This document shows, piece after piece, positions 1-12,007 of a stretch of DNA of 64,000 nt. Positions within the stretch are counted from its first letter, which is position 1; each line of letters opens with the position of its first letter. The translations under genes were made by a program, and so were the position numbers. Source of the DNA: Stenotrophomonas sp. ESTM1D_MKCIP4_1 (GTDB taxonomy: Bacteria; Pseudomonadota; Gammaproteobacteria; Xanthomonadales; Xanthomonadaceae); contig NZ_CP026004.1 in assembly GCF_003086895.1 (NCBI RefSeq), forward strand, positions 901,653-965,652. The letters run 5' to 3'. The notes under the pieces are model-generated. The model did not search any database. It was not told the DNA's origin and was given only the letters and a program-made list of their open reading frames with translations.

Positions 1-11
1 AGAAGTCCAAC

Positions 12-17
12 ATTATA
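12..17 (-). promoter_or_regulatory. Possible leftward -10 box
   Basis: Read on the minus strand, these bases give a perfect TATAAT. A weak -35 (TTCGCC) lies 17 bp upstream. It would serve a leftward gene outside the window, divergent from ppiB. Low confidence because the gene cannot be seen. Apart from this, positions 1-214 hold no recognisable gene. Confidence 0.25.
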
Positions 18-214
18 CGTCGAAGTTGACGATTGGCGAAAACCTGCGTTTCAGGCCCGGCTGAGCGCCCATTCAGGCGCCCTGCGAGGCTGCCTGAACG
101 GCGCCCCTTGGCCAACGGGAGCGGTGCTGTTGGCCCATGGTCGAAGCCGCCGCCGTCGCGAGCCGGGTGTAAACTAGGTGGCTAGACGCATTCCCATCTG
201 CATCAAGGATCTTC

Positions 215-1809
<1,595 letters not shown>

Positions 1810-1841
1810 TACCGGCTTCGGTCGGTACGCCATCCAGCCGG

Positions 1842-1980
1842 GTAGGTACCGACCGTTGGTCGGTACGCCATCCAGCAGGGTAGGTACCGACCGTTGGTCG
1901 GTACGCCATCCAGCAGGGTAGGTACCGACCGTTGGTCGGTACGCCATCCAGCAGGGTAGGTACCGACCGTTGGTCGGTAC
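1842..1980. repeat. Tandem array of GTAG palindromes, 38-bp period
   Basis: Four copies of a 25-bp palindrome (GTAGGTACCGACC, then its mirror half) start at 1842, 1880, 1918 and 1956. They are separated by a constant 13-bp spacer, so the period is exactly 38 bp. A degenerate half copy lies at 1810-1828. The GTAG head matches the SMAG/REP-like family known from S. maltophilia. The array lies in the 3' region of mdh and would be transcribed with it. Confidence 0.9.
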
Positions 1981-1987
1981 GCGGAAC

Positions 1988-2020
1988 ACGGGGAAGCTTC
2001 GGCTTCCCCGTTTCTGTTTC
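1988..2020 (+). terminator. Rho-independent terminator downstream of the array
   Basis: Ten-bp arms ACGGGGAAGC/GCTTCCCCGT around a TTCG tetraloop, followed by TTCTGTTTC. It probably ends mdh transcripts that read through the palindrome array. Confidence 0.7.
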
Positions 2021-2037
2021 AGGAGATACGGGACCGG

Positions 2038-2652
2038 ATGATTCACCTGCATTACATCGACGACGCGCTGCTGGTGGCCGAGAAGCCGGCCGGCCTGCTG
2101 TCCGTGCCCGGCCGCAGCGAAGAAAACCAGGATTGCGTGGTGGCGCGGCTGCAGGTGCTGTACCCGGATGCGTTGACCGTACACCGCCTGGACCAGGTGA
2201 CCTCGGGCCTGCTGCTGCATGCACGCGGCAAGGCGATGCAGGCGGCGTTGTCGATGCAGTTCGAGCAGCGCACCGTGGGCAAGCGCTATGAGGCGATCGT
2301 GCAGGGGCTGTTGCACGCCGATGCCGGCGAAGTGGACCTGCCGTTGATCGTGGACTGGCCGAACCGGCCGAAGCAGAGGGTCGATCATGAGCACGGCAAG
2401 CCGGCGCTGACCCGGTGGCGCGTTCTCGCCCGTGATGTGGAGGCGCAGCGCACGCGCGTGGCGCTGGAGCCGGTGACCGGCCGCAGCCATCAGCTGCGTC
2501 TGCACATGGCCAGTCTTGGCCATCCCATCGTGGGTGACGTGCTGTACGGCGCAGCACCGGCGCAGCGGGTGCACCTGCATGCGTGCAGCCTGCGGTTCGT
2601 GCACCCGGTGACGGGTGAGGCGCTGGCGTTCGAGTCCCCGGCTCCGTTCTAG
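2038..2652 (+). CDS. rluA: RluA-type pseudouridine synthase
   Basis: Pseudouridine synthase of the RluA family, 204 aa. E. coli RluA modifies 23S rRNA U746 and tRNA U32. The sequence begins with the family pattern EKPAGLLSVPGR (residues ~17-28) and has the catalytic HRLDQVTSGLLL motif (Asp of HRLD) near residue 60. WPNRPKQ and the C-terminal GRSHQLRLHM motif also match RluA. There is no S4 domain, as in E. coli RluA and unlike RluC/RluD. The gap after the stop carries two large hairpin elements. Confidence 0.9.
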   Translation: MIHLHYIDDALLVAEKPAGLLSVPGRSEENQDCVVARLQVLYPDALTVHRLDQVTSGLLLHARGKAMQAALSMQFEQRTVGKRYEAIVQGLLHADAGEVDLPLIVDWPNRPKQRVDHEHGKPALTRWRVLARDVEAQRTRVALEPVTGRSHQLRLHMASLGHPIVGDVLYGAAPAQRVHLHACSLRFVHPVTGEALAFESPAPF

Positions 2653-2671
2653 GTGGGAGGTGGGTGAGGCA

Positions 2672-2871
2672 GAGCTGCGCCCTGCACCTGCTTCAAGCCA
2701 AGGCAACGGCAACGTCAAAAGCCAGAGCGGCATTCCGAGGGATGGCGGGGCACTGTGGGTTTGCGGGGACGCCGTAAACCCATCCATGGGGGCTTGGTCG
2801 CCGCATCCATGCGGCTCACACCCCGCAAACCCACAGTGCCCCGCCTTCGACAGGTTCACGCGGCTGTTGGT
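2672..2871 (+). repeat. Conserved-loop hairpin element, copy A
   Basis: About 200 bp. A perfect 25-bp stem (2744-2768 with 2821-2845) encloses a 52-nt loop (2769-2820). The loop holds AAACCCATCCATGGGGGC and an inner hairpin GCCGCATCCATGCGGC. Flanks include CAACGTCAAAAGCC to the left and CTTCGACAG...GCTGTTGG to the right. Copy B at 3020-3224 shares flanks and loop in inverted orientation but has a different stem sequence. No open reading frame fits. It is called an element because two copies share boundaries; its function is unknown. Confidence 0.75.
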
Positions 2872-2893
2872 AACGACGACTGTGCCGCTGTTG

Positions 2894-2918
2894 GTAGGTG
2901 TCGACGGTTGGTCGACAC
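2894..2918. repeat. GTAG palindrome (SMAG-like)
   Basis: A 25-nt GTAG-headed palindrome with the core GTGTCGAC, GTTGG and its mirror half. It lies between the two large hairpin elements. Confidence 0.7.
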
Positions 2919-2943
2919 ATCTGTCAGATATCGAAATTCTTCC

Positions 2944-2982
2944 GGGGTCAGAGCCCGTTGCACAGCAACGGGATCCGACCCC
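2944..2982. repeat. 39-bp GGGGTCAGA...CGACCCC palindrome, copy 1
   Basis: Outer conserved arms GGGGTCAGA / TCCGACCCC enclose a variable inner hairpin CCCGTTGC-aca-GCAACGGG. It is exactly 39 bp, like the other five copies in this window. A SMAG-type palindrome (GTGCCGACCAACGGTCGGCAC) follows at 2983-3007. Confidence 0.75.
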
Positions 2983-3019
2983 GTGCCGACCAACGGTCGG
3001 CACCCACCCTCAGCAGCAG

Positions 3020-3224
3020 GTTCCAACAGCTCGCAGAAAACTGTCGAAGGCGGGGTGGGTCCGGTTGAGGGGGTGTGAGCGGCATGGATGCCGCGACCAA
3101 GCCCCCATGGATGGGTTCACGGCGTCCCCCTCAACCGGACCCGCCCCGCCATCCCACGGATAGCCGGCTTTTGACGTTGACGTTGACGTTGCTTCTGCAG
3201 GTGCAGGGCGGCAGCCCTGCATGA
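3020..3224 (-). repeat. Conserved-loop hairpin element, copy B (inverted)
   Basis: Inverted copy of the element at 2672-2871. The stem is 3049-3073 with 3126-3150 (24 of 25 Watson-Crick pairs plus one G-T) and the loop is 3074-3125, again 52 nt. Reverse-complemented, the loop is nearly identical to copy A; its inner hairpin reads GCGGCATCCATGCCGC, a paired change relative to A. The middle of the 25-bp stem is unrelated in sequence to A's stem. The right part (GACGTTGACGTTGACGTTGC) is the counterpart of A's left flank. Confidence 0.75.
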
Positions 3225-3313
3225 AAAACCCCACCCCCTACCAAGGTAGGGCGGCCCGCGTGCCAGCGCCGGACTATCCTCGAATGCATGACTTTGTCTG
3301 GGAGGGCTGCGTC

Positions 3314-5194
3314 ATGAACTACGAGGAAACCTACCGACGCTCGATCGACGAGCCGGAGGCATTCTGGGGCGAGGAAGCCAAGCGCATCTACTGGCATGTA
3401 CCGCCGAAGCAGGTGCTGGACTACAGCAACCCGCCGTTCCGCCGATGGTACGTGGGCGGTGAAACCAACCTCTGCTACAACGCGGTCGATCGCCATCTTG
3501 CCGAGCGCGCCGATCAGCTCGCGCTGGTGGCCGTCTCCACCGAAACTAACGTCACGCGCGAGATCACCTATCGCCAGCTGTACCGCGAAGTGAACGACTT
3601 CGCCGCCGTGCTGCAGCGCCTGGGTGTAGGCCACGGTGACCGCGTGGTCATCTATATGCCCAACATGGCTGAAGCGGTGTTCGCCATGCTGGCATGCGCG
3701 CGCATCGGCGCGGTGCATTCGGTGGTGTTCGGCGGCTTCGCCGCGCACAACCTGGCGCTGCGTATCGATGACGCCAGGCCCAAGCTGCTGATCGCCGCCG
3801 ATGCCGGCATGCGCGGTGGCAAGGTCATTCCTTACAAGGGCATGGTCGATGCCGCCTGCGCCGAAGCGAACAATCCGCCACCGCACGTGTTGATCGTCTC
3901 GCGCGGGCTGGATCCTGCCGAGCCGCGGGCGCAGGGGCGCGATGTCGATTACGCCGAACTGCGTGCACAGGTGGGTGAAGTGGACGTGCCGGTGAAATGG
4001 CTCGAATCCAGCGAACCCAGCTACCTGCTCTACACCTCCGGCACCACCGGCAAGCCCAAGGGCGTGCAGCGCGACGTGGGTGGCTATGCCGTGGCCATGG
4101 CGCAGTCGATGCAGACCGTGTTCGACTGCAAGCCCGGGCAGGTGATGTTCTCCACCTCGGATGTGGGCTGGGCGGTCGGCCATTCCTACAACGTATACGG
4201 ACCCCTGATCGGCGGTTGCACCTCATTGCTGTACGAAGGCCTGCCGACCAACCCGGACCCCGGCATCTGGTGGGCGCTGTGCGAGCAGTACGGTGTGCGC
4301 ACGATGTTCTCTTCACCCACCGCCATCCGTGTGCTGAAGAAGCATGATGCCGACTTCATCCATCGCCACGATCTGGATGCGCTGAAGTACCTGTTCCTGG
4401 CCGGAGAGCCGCTGGATGAACCCACCGCGCACTGGATCAGCGACGCGCTGGGCAAGCCGATCATCGACAACTACTGGCAGACCGAAACCGGCTGGCCGGC
4501 GCTGACCCTGCTGCCGGGACTGGACATGAAGCCGGTGCGCTTCGGATCGCCGGGATTTCCCAACCTTGGCTATCGCATGAAGGTGATCGACGAGAACACC
4601 GGCGAGGAGGTGGCCGCTGGGCAGAAGGGCGTGCTGGTGGTGACCCCGCCGTTGCCGCCGGGCTGCATGAGCACGGTGTGGAACGACGATGCGCGCTTCA
4701 TGCAGAGCTACTTCAGCCACTTCAAGGAACTGCTGTACAGCTCGCTGGATTGGGCCATCCGCGATGACGACGGTTACACCTTCATCCTTGGCCGTACTGA
4801 CGATGTGATCAACGTGGCCGGCCATCGCTTGGGCACGCGTGAGATCGAAGAGGCCATCTCCGGGCACCCCCGTGTGGCCGAGGCGGCGGTGATCGGGGTG
4901 AAGGATGAGCTGAAGGGGCAGGTGCCGCTGGTGTTCGTGACCCTCAAGCAGGGGCTCAACGGTGAGGACCCGGGACCGGTGGTGGCCGAGATGATGGCGG
5001 CGGTGACCGCTTCGCTCGGCGCGGTGGCCCGGCCGGCACACGTGCACGTGGTCAACGCGCTGCCCAAGACCCGCTCAGGCAAGCTGCTGCGGCGTTCGTT
5101 GCAGGCGCTGGCCGAACAGCGCGACCCGGGCGACCTGTCGACCCTGGACGATCCCGGCGCGCTGGAAGAGATCCGCCGCGCGCTGGGGCGGTAA
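3314..5194 (+). CDS. prpE: Propionate--CoA ligase
   Basis: Acyl-CoA synthetase of the ANL superfamily, 626 aa, activating propionate (or acetate) to its CoA thioester through an acyl-adenylate. It begins MNYEETYRRSIDEPEAFW and contains HSNPPF-like YSNPPFRRW, both typical of PrpE. The AMP-binding P-loop YTSGTTGKPKG is near residue 236, and the C-terminal PKTRSGKLLRR carries the catalytic, acetylation-sensitive lysine. The ATG at 3314 was chosen over an in-frame ATG at 3221 because GGGAGG lies just upstream and family members start here. No prpB/C/D genes are adjacent, so it may be a general scavenging enzyme. Confidence 0.93.
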   Translation: MNYEETYRRSIDEPEAFWGEEAKRIYWHVPPKQVLDYSNPPFRRWYVGGETNLCYNAVDRHLAERADQLALVAVSTETNVTREITYRQLYREVNDFAAVLQRLGVGHGDRVVIYMPNMAEAVFAMLACARIGAVHSVVFGGFAAHNLALRIDDARPKLLIAADAGMRGGKVIPYKGMVDAACAEANNPPPHVLIVSRGLDPAEPRAQGRDVDYAELRAQVGEVDVPVKWLESSEPSYLLYTSGTTGKPKGVQRDVGGYAVAMAQSMQTVFDCKPGQVMFSTSDVGWAVGHSYNVYGPLIGGCTSLLYEGLPTNPDPGIWWALCEQYGVRTMFSSPTAIRVLKKHDADFIHRHDLDALKYLFLAGEPLDEPTAHWISDALGKPIIDNYWQTETGWPALTLLPGLDMKPVRFGSPGFPNLGYRMKVIDENTGEEVAAGQKGVLVVTPPLPPGCMSTVWNDDARFMQSYFSHFKELLYSSLDWAIRDDDGYTFILGRTDDVINVAGHRLGTREIEEAISGHPRVAEAAVIGVKDELKGQVPLVFVTLKQGLNGEDPGPVVAEMMAAVTASLGAVARPAHVHVVNALPKTRSGKLLRRSLQALAEQRDPGDLSTLDDPGALEEIRRALGR

Positions 5195-5197
5195 CCG

Positions 5198-5259
5198 GTA
5201 GTGCCGGCCGCTGGCCGGCATTGCCGCATGCGGGATGCCGGCCAGCGGCCGGCACTATC
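5198..5259. repeat. Inverted pair of GTAG palindromes
   Basis: GTAGTGCCGGCCGCTGGCCGGCA is followed after a short spacer by its reverse complement with a degenerate GTAG (CTAT). It is a SMAG-type dimer downstream of prpE that can fold into one long hairpin. Confidence 0.7.
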
Positions 5260-5404
5260 GGTGCACATGCGCTAAGCTCGCCCTGTCATCGGTCTGCAAC
5301 AGAGCCGGCGCTTCGGGGAAGCTGCGCCGGCCCGCACGGTGGCGACCAAGGGGGTGCGCCCGACCGGGCGCGCAGATGAAGCGCATCAAGGATCGGGGGG
5401 ATGC

Positions 5405-5908
5405 ATGGCTTTGCTGTATGCCAAGACGGCCGCTGGCCGCCAGGAAATCGAAGACCGGGGCCGGCGCCTGCCGGCGGGACTGCGTTCGATCCTGTTGATG
5501 GTCGATGGCCAACGGGATGACAACGAACTGCGCGGCCTGCTCGAGGGCCTGCGCGCGCCGCCGGATGCGCTGCAGCAGCTGGCAGCGCTGGCGCTGATCG
5601 AAGTGGTCGGCGGCTCGGCCGACCCGGTGCCCGCGCCAGGCCTGACCAGCGGCCGTGAGCAGGATCCGGCGGTGTACCAGCAGCTGTATGACGCAATGAG
5701 CGAGGCGGTGCGTCGGCACCTGGGCCTGAAAGGCTATTTCATGCAGTTGAAGATCGAGCGCTGCAAGGATGCACTGTCGCTGGAGCGGCTGTGCCCCGAA
5801 CTGCTTGAGGCCGTAGGCAAGGCGCGTAGTCCGGCGCTGGCCCAGCGCTGGTGGCAGGAGACCCAGGCACTGCTGTCACCGGCCCCTGGCGAGGTCGTGC
5901 AGGCGTAG
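5405..5908 (+). CDS. Conserved hypothetical protein
   Basis: 167 aa, no signal peptide or membrane segment. The N-terminus (MALLYAKTAAGRQEI... GLRSILLMVDGQRDDNELRGLL) resembles a small helix-turn-helix-like module seen at the start of several proteobacterial proteins of unknown function. The remainder is helical and ends in a Pro/Ala-rich tail. The ATG at 5405 follows GATCGGGGGG and gives the conserved start; an ATG at 5401 is out of frame. A SUFU-domain gene follows on the same strand after 50 bp. No function is assigned. Confidence 0.7.
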   Translation: MALLYAKTAAGRQEIEDRGRRLPAGLRSILLMVDGQRDDNELRGLLEGLRAPPDALQQLAALALIEVVGGSADPVPAPGLTSGREQDPAVYQQLYDAMSEAVRRHLGLKGYFMQLKIERCKDALSLERLCPELLEAVGKARSPALAQRWWQETQALLSPAPGEVVQA

Positions 5909-5958
5909 CGCCGCGGGTAAAGTGGTGGGTGGATTCCACTGCCTTCGAGGATGCCTGC

Positions 5959-7014
5959 GTGCACGACGAACACGACACCACCGACACGCCCGGCTGGGAC
6001 GCCATCAATGCGGCGCTGGCACCGCTGTATGCGGGCCAGGAGCCGCGCCATTACGGCACCGCGTTGCCCTACACGCTGGGCGGGCAGGATCCGCTGGACG
6101 GCATCAGCGTGTACTGGGCCGACGCTCCGGTGCCGCACTGGCACTACGTCACCTACGGTTTTTCCGAGCTTTATGCAAAGGAAAGCAGTGATGCCGACGC
6201 CAGTGGCTATGGCTTCGAGCTGACCTTCCGTCTGGCCGCCGGCAAGGACGAGACGGCCGGCAGTACGCCGCCGGTGTGGCCGCTGAACCTGCTGCAGAAC
6301 CTGGCGCGCTATGTGTTCGGCAGCGGCAACGTGTTCGAGGATGGCCACCATCTCAATGCCAACGGCCCGATCGCGCTGGAGACTGCAACCCGCCTCTGCC
6401 ACCTGGCGTTCATCGCCGACCCGCAGCTGCCGGCGCGCGATACCGACAACGGGCATCTGCAGTTCCTGCAGTTGGTTGGCCTGACCGATGAAGAGATGGA
6501 GGCGATCAGGCGCTGGTCGACCCACGGCGTGCTGCAGGCAATGCAGCCGGCGATGCCGTTGTGGATCACCGACCTGCACCGTGGCAGCCTGCTGGATGAC
6601 CCCGCGTTGGCGGCGCAGGTGCGGGAGGGCGGCGAACGTGAGGGCTCCAGCACCGGCATGCTCTTCATCGAGACCCTGCAGTGGCGGCAGGAGGCGGGCG
6701 TGACCACGCTGGTACTGGGTGCCGGCCAGGTGCCGAGCGTGCGTGAGCTGCTGGGGCTGCGCCTGCGCCATGGCAAGCCGCTTGAACTGGTCAGCCGCGA
6801 GCGGCAGTGGACGTTTACTCCGGCTGCTGGCGACCGGCTCGATGACGTCGGTGACGACAGCGCGCGCTGGGCGCTGGATGAGGCAGGGCTGCAGGCGCTG
6901 GCGGCAGTGCCGGCGGAACGTGGGCTCTACCCGGTGACCGATGCGCTGCGCATTGAAGTGGTGCCGACCCAGCTGCGCGACGGCAAGGGTGAGGTCATCC
7001 GCGAGATCGGCTGA
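5959..7014 (+). CDS. Suppressor-of-fused (SUFU) domain protein
   Basis: 351 aa. The pattern GWDAINAALAPLYAGQEPRHYGT, then WHYVTYGFSELY and GYGFELTFRL, is the bacterial SUFU-like domain, related to the animal Hedgehog regulator and occurring in bacteria often as a stand-alone or immunity-like protein. The C-terminal half, from about residue 215, is less conserved. A GTG at 5959 is preferred because GAGG lies ~10 bp upstream; the open frame runs further upstream without an ATG near a ribosome site. No toxin gene is adjacent, so an immunity role is not supported here. Confidence 0.8.
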   Translation: MHDEHDTTDTPGWDAINAALAPLYAGQEPRHYGTALPYTLGGQDPLDGISVYWADAPVPHWHYVTYGFSELYAKESSDADASGYGFELTFRLAAGKDETAGSTPPVWPLNLLQNLARYVFGSGNVFEDGHHLNANGPIALETATRLCHLAFIADPQLPARDTDNGHLQFLQLVGLTDEEMEAIRRWSTHGVLQAMQPAMPLWITDLHRGSLLDDPALAAQVREGGEREGSSTGMLFIETLQWRQEAGVTTLVLGAGQVPSVRELLGLRLRHGKPLELVSRERQWTFTPAAGDRLDDVGDDSARWALDEAGLQALAAVPAERGLYPVTDALRIEVVPTQLRDGKGEVIREIG

Positions 7015-7072
7015 GCGGATGGATGACAGAAGCGTGGAGTCGAGCTTGATCGACTGATCGATCAGCGGCTCT

Positions 7073-7111
7073 GGGGTCAGAGCCGCCTGCTGCGCAGGCG
7101 GATCCGACCCC
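7073..7111. repeat. 39-bp palindrome, copy 2
   Basis: Outer GGGGTCAGA / TCCGACCCC, inner arms CCGCCTGC-tgc-GCAGGCGG. Same length and architecture as the copy at 2944-2982 but a different inner arm sequence. Confidence 0.75.
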
Positions 7112-7120
7112 AGGACGAAT

Positions 7121-7159
7121 GGGGTCAGATCCGTTCGCTGCGCGAACGTCTCTGACCCC
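7121..7159. repeat. 39-bp palindrome, copy 3
   Basis: Outer GGGGTCAGA / TCTGACCCC, inner arms CCGTTCGC-tgc-GCGAACG. It sits 9 bp after copy 2 and 10 bp before the stop codon of the convergent glutathione S-transferase gene. Confidence 0.75.
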
Positions 7160-7169
7160 GTCCCTGGCA

Positions 7170-7781
7170 TCAGGCCAGGCCTTCGGCCTTCAGTACGGCC
7201 TGCACGCCGGCATCGGCTTCCATGCGGGTCTTGAAGGCTGCCACGTTGTCCAGACCGACCAGGTCGACCTTGGCCGCTGCGGCCCAGCGCAGGGTGATGT
7301 AGAAGTAGGGATCGGCGAAGCTGCGGAAGCCCGCCAGCCACGGCTTGTCGGCCAGCTGCTTGTCGGCGGTCTCGAACAGGCCACGCAGGCGCTTGCGCGC
7401 GGCGGCGCGGATGGCGTCGAACTGGCCATCGTCGGCGATGAACTTGGAGGGCGCGAACAGCGGCGAGAAGGCCGGGTGCACGTCCGAGTTGACGAAGGAG
7501 AGCCAGCGGGTGGCTTCGGCGCGCTGCTGCGCGCTGCCATCGCCGCCCAGACCGGCCTGCGGGAAGCTGTCGGCGATGTAGCCCATGATGGCCGCGTTCT
7601 GCAGCAGGATGAAATCACCATCGACCAGTGCGGGCACGGCGCCGGCCGGATTGATCTTGAGGAATTCCGGACCCTTCAGGGTGTCCTTGTCCAGCAGCTC
7701 CACTTCATAGGGCTGGCCGGTCCACTGCAGGGCGATGTGGTCGGCGGTGGAACAGGCACCGGGCTTGCTGTACAGCTTCAT
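7170..7781 (-). CDS. Glutathione S-transferase (beta-class-like)
   Basis: 203 aa. The N-terminal thioredoxin-fold domain starts MKLYSKPGACSTADHIAL with the beta-class cysteine at residue 10. INPAGAVPALV carries the cis-proline of the glutathione site, and LLQNAAIMGYIAD matches the GSH gamma-glutamyl contact region. The C-terminal helical domain includes VHPAFSPLF, with a His at the position used in beta-class enzymes. Probable role: glutathione conjugation or peroxide/xenobiotic detoxification. The start at 7781 follows GGAGTCC; an upstream in-frame ATG at 7817 lacks this. Confidence 0.88.
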   Translation of the reverse strand: MKLYSKPGACSTADHIALQWTGQPYEVELLDKDTLKGPEFLKINPAGAVPALVDGDFILLQNAAIMGYIADSFPQAGLGGDGSAQQRAEATRWLSFVNSDVHPAFSPLFAPSKFIADDGQFDAIRAAARKRLRGLFETADKQLADKPWLAGFRSFADPYFYITLRWAAAAKVDLVGLDNVAAFKTRMEADAGVQAVLKAEGLA

Positions 7782-7867
7782 GGGGACTCCAGGCGGGGCG
7801 TGGCGGGAAACGCCCACTATCCCAGAGCCTGCCGGCGCGCGGCAACGCTGCCGCCGGCAACAGATCG

Positions 7868-8326
7868 TTACGACTGGCGAGGCTTGAGGTTCTGCACCTT
7901 ATAGAAGGTGTGATCGCCGATGGTTGCCACCTGATAGGCGTTGCGCCAGTTCGGGCTGGCAATGGACAGCGCGGCGAAGTGGCTGGCGCCGGGCACGATC
8001 TCGCGGCGTTCGCCGGCCGGCAGCGCCCAGTTGCGCTCGGCGTCGAAGGCCACGTTCATCGCCTCGCTCCAGGCGGCATCGTTGCCCAGCTGGGTGCCGG
8101 GGGACACGATGGTCGGGGCGAACTGCTTGCGCGCGGTGACCACCTGGCACATCGAATCACCCCACAGGCCACTGTCGAGGCGGCGCAGGGCCACTTCGGC
8201 GACGGCCTGCTGGCCGCGCAGGGTCTGGTCGCGGGCTTCCAGGTAAACGGTGGTGCTCAAACACAATGAATCAGCGGCCGGCTGCGGCAACAACTGCGAC
8301 AGCCAGAGAATCCAGGCCAGTTTCAT
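7868..8326 (-). CDS. Exported cell-wall hydrolase, SleB family
   Basis: 152 aa with a short N-terminal hydrophobic segment (MKLAWILWLSQLLPQPAA). VYLEARDQTLRGQQAVAEVALRR fits the SleB/hydrolase_2 core, where the glutamate of the Y-x-E-A-R motif is the presumed catalytic residue. QFAPT and GASHFAA lie further along. SleB relatives are lytic transglycosylases or amidases acting on peptidoglycan. It lies 86 bp upstream of the GST gene on the same strand. Confidence 0.8.
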   Translation of the reverse strand: MKLAWILWLSQLLPQPAADSLCLSTTVYLEARDQTLRGQQAVAEVALRRLDSGLWGDSMCQVVTARKQFAPTIVSPGTQLGNDAAWSEAMNVAFDAERNWALPAGERREIVPGASHFAALSIASPNWRNAYQVATIGDHTFYKVQNLKPRQS

Positions 8327-8621
8327 ATAACTCCTTGCTCCGTGTGGGCCGCACCTCGGGGTTCCCGCAGCGGGGGCTGCGGGCCGGGGTACGACTTGGC
8401 GTCATGGGGAGGCGGCCATCGGGGCCGCCCCGTGGGCGGCCCCAAAAGAAACGATCAGTCCGATCGAGGGGGCCGCGCCGGCTCACCGGGAACTGGCTGG
8501 TGAGCAGAAAGTTGGCGCAAGGTAGGGGGGGATTGCCGAACGCATCCTGAATCGGCTTGCTTGACATTCAGGTTCGGAGCAGGGGGTGGAAATCAGATCC
8601 GGCCCCCCATTCAGGTCGCAA
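8327..8621. other. Gene-free gap between fadH and the SleB-like gene
   Basis: 295 bp of GC-rich sequence with a strong hairpin-forming stretch (GCGGCCATCGGGGCCGCC). No reading frame with coding character and no clear terminator for fadH was found. Confidence 0.5.
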
Positions 8622-10789
<2,168 letters not shown>

Positions 10790-11383
10790 CGGAGCCGGGC
10801 GGCCGATGCCGAACCAGCCCAGCGTGAAGCCGCACAGCGGGCCGATCAGCAGGGCGAAGGCCAGGGTGCCCGCGCCGATGTTGCCACCCAACCACCAGCC
10901 CACCGCCAGCGCACTGCCTTCGATGAGGGTGCGGACTTTCCATATCGGCCAGCCGGTGCGCGCATGCAGGCCGGTCATCAGCCCATCGCGGGGGCCGGGG
11001 CCCAGGCGAGCGCCGATGTACAGGCCGGTAGCCAGCGCGATCAGCAGCAGCCCGGCGCAGAACAGCAGCAGCTGCCAGCCGAGGCCCACCGCCGGTGGCA
11101 GCAGCCAGAGGCCGAACTGTGCGGATGGACCGATCAGCAGCACGTTCAGCACGGTGCCCACACCGGGCTTCTGCCGCAGCGGCCACCACAGCAGCAGCAC
11201 GGCCAGGCCGACCAGATTGGTGACCATTCCGAACGACAGCGGCGAATGCAGGGTGATGCCCTGTGACAGCACGTCCCACGGCGCCACACCGATGGCGGCA
11301 CGCACCATCAGGGCAATGCCGGACCCATACAGGAACAGGCCGGTGACAAGCTGCAGCAGGCGCAGGGGGAGGGCGGTGGGCAT

Positions 11384-11859
11384 CGGCGGTCCAGAGTGGG
11401 GAGGGTCTGTTCCCACCGTAATGTCTGTTCAAGCTTCGTTATAGATACAGATGCGGGCGGATCCGACATCACAGGTCAGTTACAGCCATGTGCGAACCCG
11501 GCCCCTGGCCAACGCGGTCCATTCCACTTAACTGACGCGATTGGCGTTAATCCGTTCCCGCCGTGCGCGGCCCTGCTGGGGCGTTGCGGGAAACGCAGAA
11601 TATCGGCCGCGCGCTGCGACGGATTCTCTGTTCATGACCCCCGGTTCGAGCGTGTCCCGGTTGCGTAACGTGCGCCCAGCAAAAGGTTCCTCACGTGGAT
11701 GGGTATGCACTGAATCCCCTCGGGAAGGGCTCTGCCAAACCTGTCGCTTACTCCCCTTAATCCCCTCCAAACCCTTGTCGCGCGGGGGTCTTGCGGATTT
11801 TCATGATCCTGTATAGGGTTTCAACGTCGGACCGGAGGCCGGCCGGGTGCGACGCTTCA
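11384..11859. other. Gene-free region upstream of the OmpA-family gene
   Basis: The gap to the OmpA gene is 624 bp; this is its distal part. No credible gene was found on either strand. TTGCGG and TATAGG boxes at about 11789-11816 could be an additional distal promoter, but the spacing (15 bp) is short. Confidence 0.5.
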
Positions 11860-11882
11860 CATGTTACGTGACTGTTAACATG
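11860..11882. promoter_or_regulatory. Palindromic operator-like site upstream of ompA-type gene
   Basis: CATGTTA and TAACATG form an inverted repeat with a 9-bp spacer. It overlaps the candidate -35 box TTAACA (11875-11880), a position from which a dimeric regulator could repress. The regulator is unknown. Confidence 0.35.
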
Positions 11883-11905
11883 GCCTTCACCCGCCTGAGC
11901 ATAAT
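11875..11905 (+). promoter_or_regulatory. Candidate sigma-70 promoter of the OmpA-family gene
   Basis: TTAACA (one mismatch to TTGACA) and CATAAT (one mismatch to TATAAT) with a 19-bp spacer, slightly long. It would give a ~95-nt untranslated leader, consistent with post-transcriptionally regulated porin mRNAs. Confidence 0.4.
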
Positions 11906-12007
11906 GTTCGCGGCGGTGGCGTGCTGAATCGGCTGTCGAACCTCGACGCAGTAGTGCTGGCCCATGCCTCTACCGGTTTCATACCCCCGAAATAGGAGCT
12001 GTACTCA

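Noticed and set aside
2672..3224. Composite transposon formed by the two inverted elements
   Set aside because: No transposase or cargo lies between them, only two GTAG-type palindromes and one 39-bp repeat.
5959..7014. SUFU protein as an immunity protein for a neighbouring toxin
   Set aside because: No polymorphic toxin or secretion gene is adjacent; the upstream gene shows no toxin domain.
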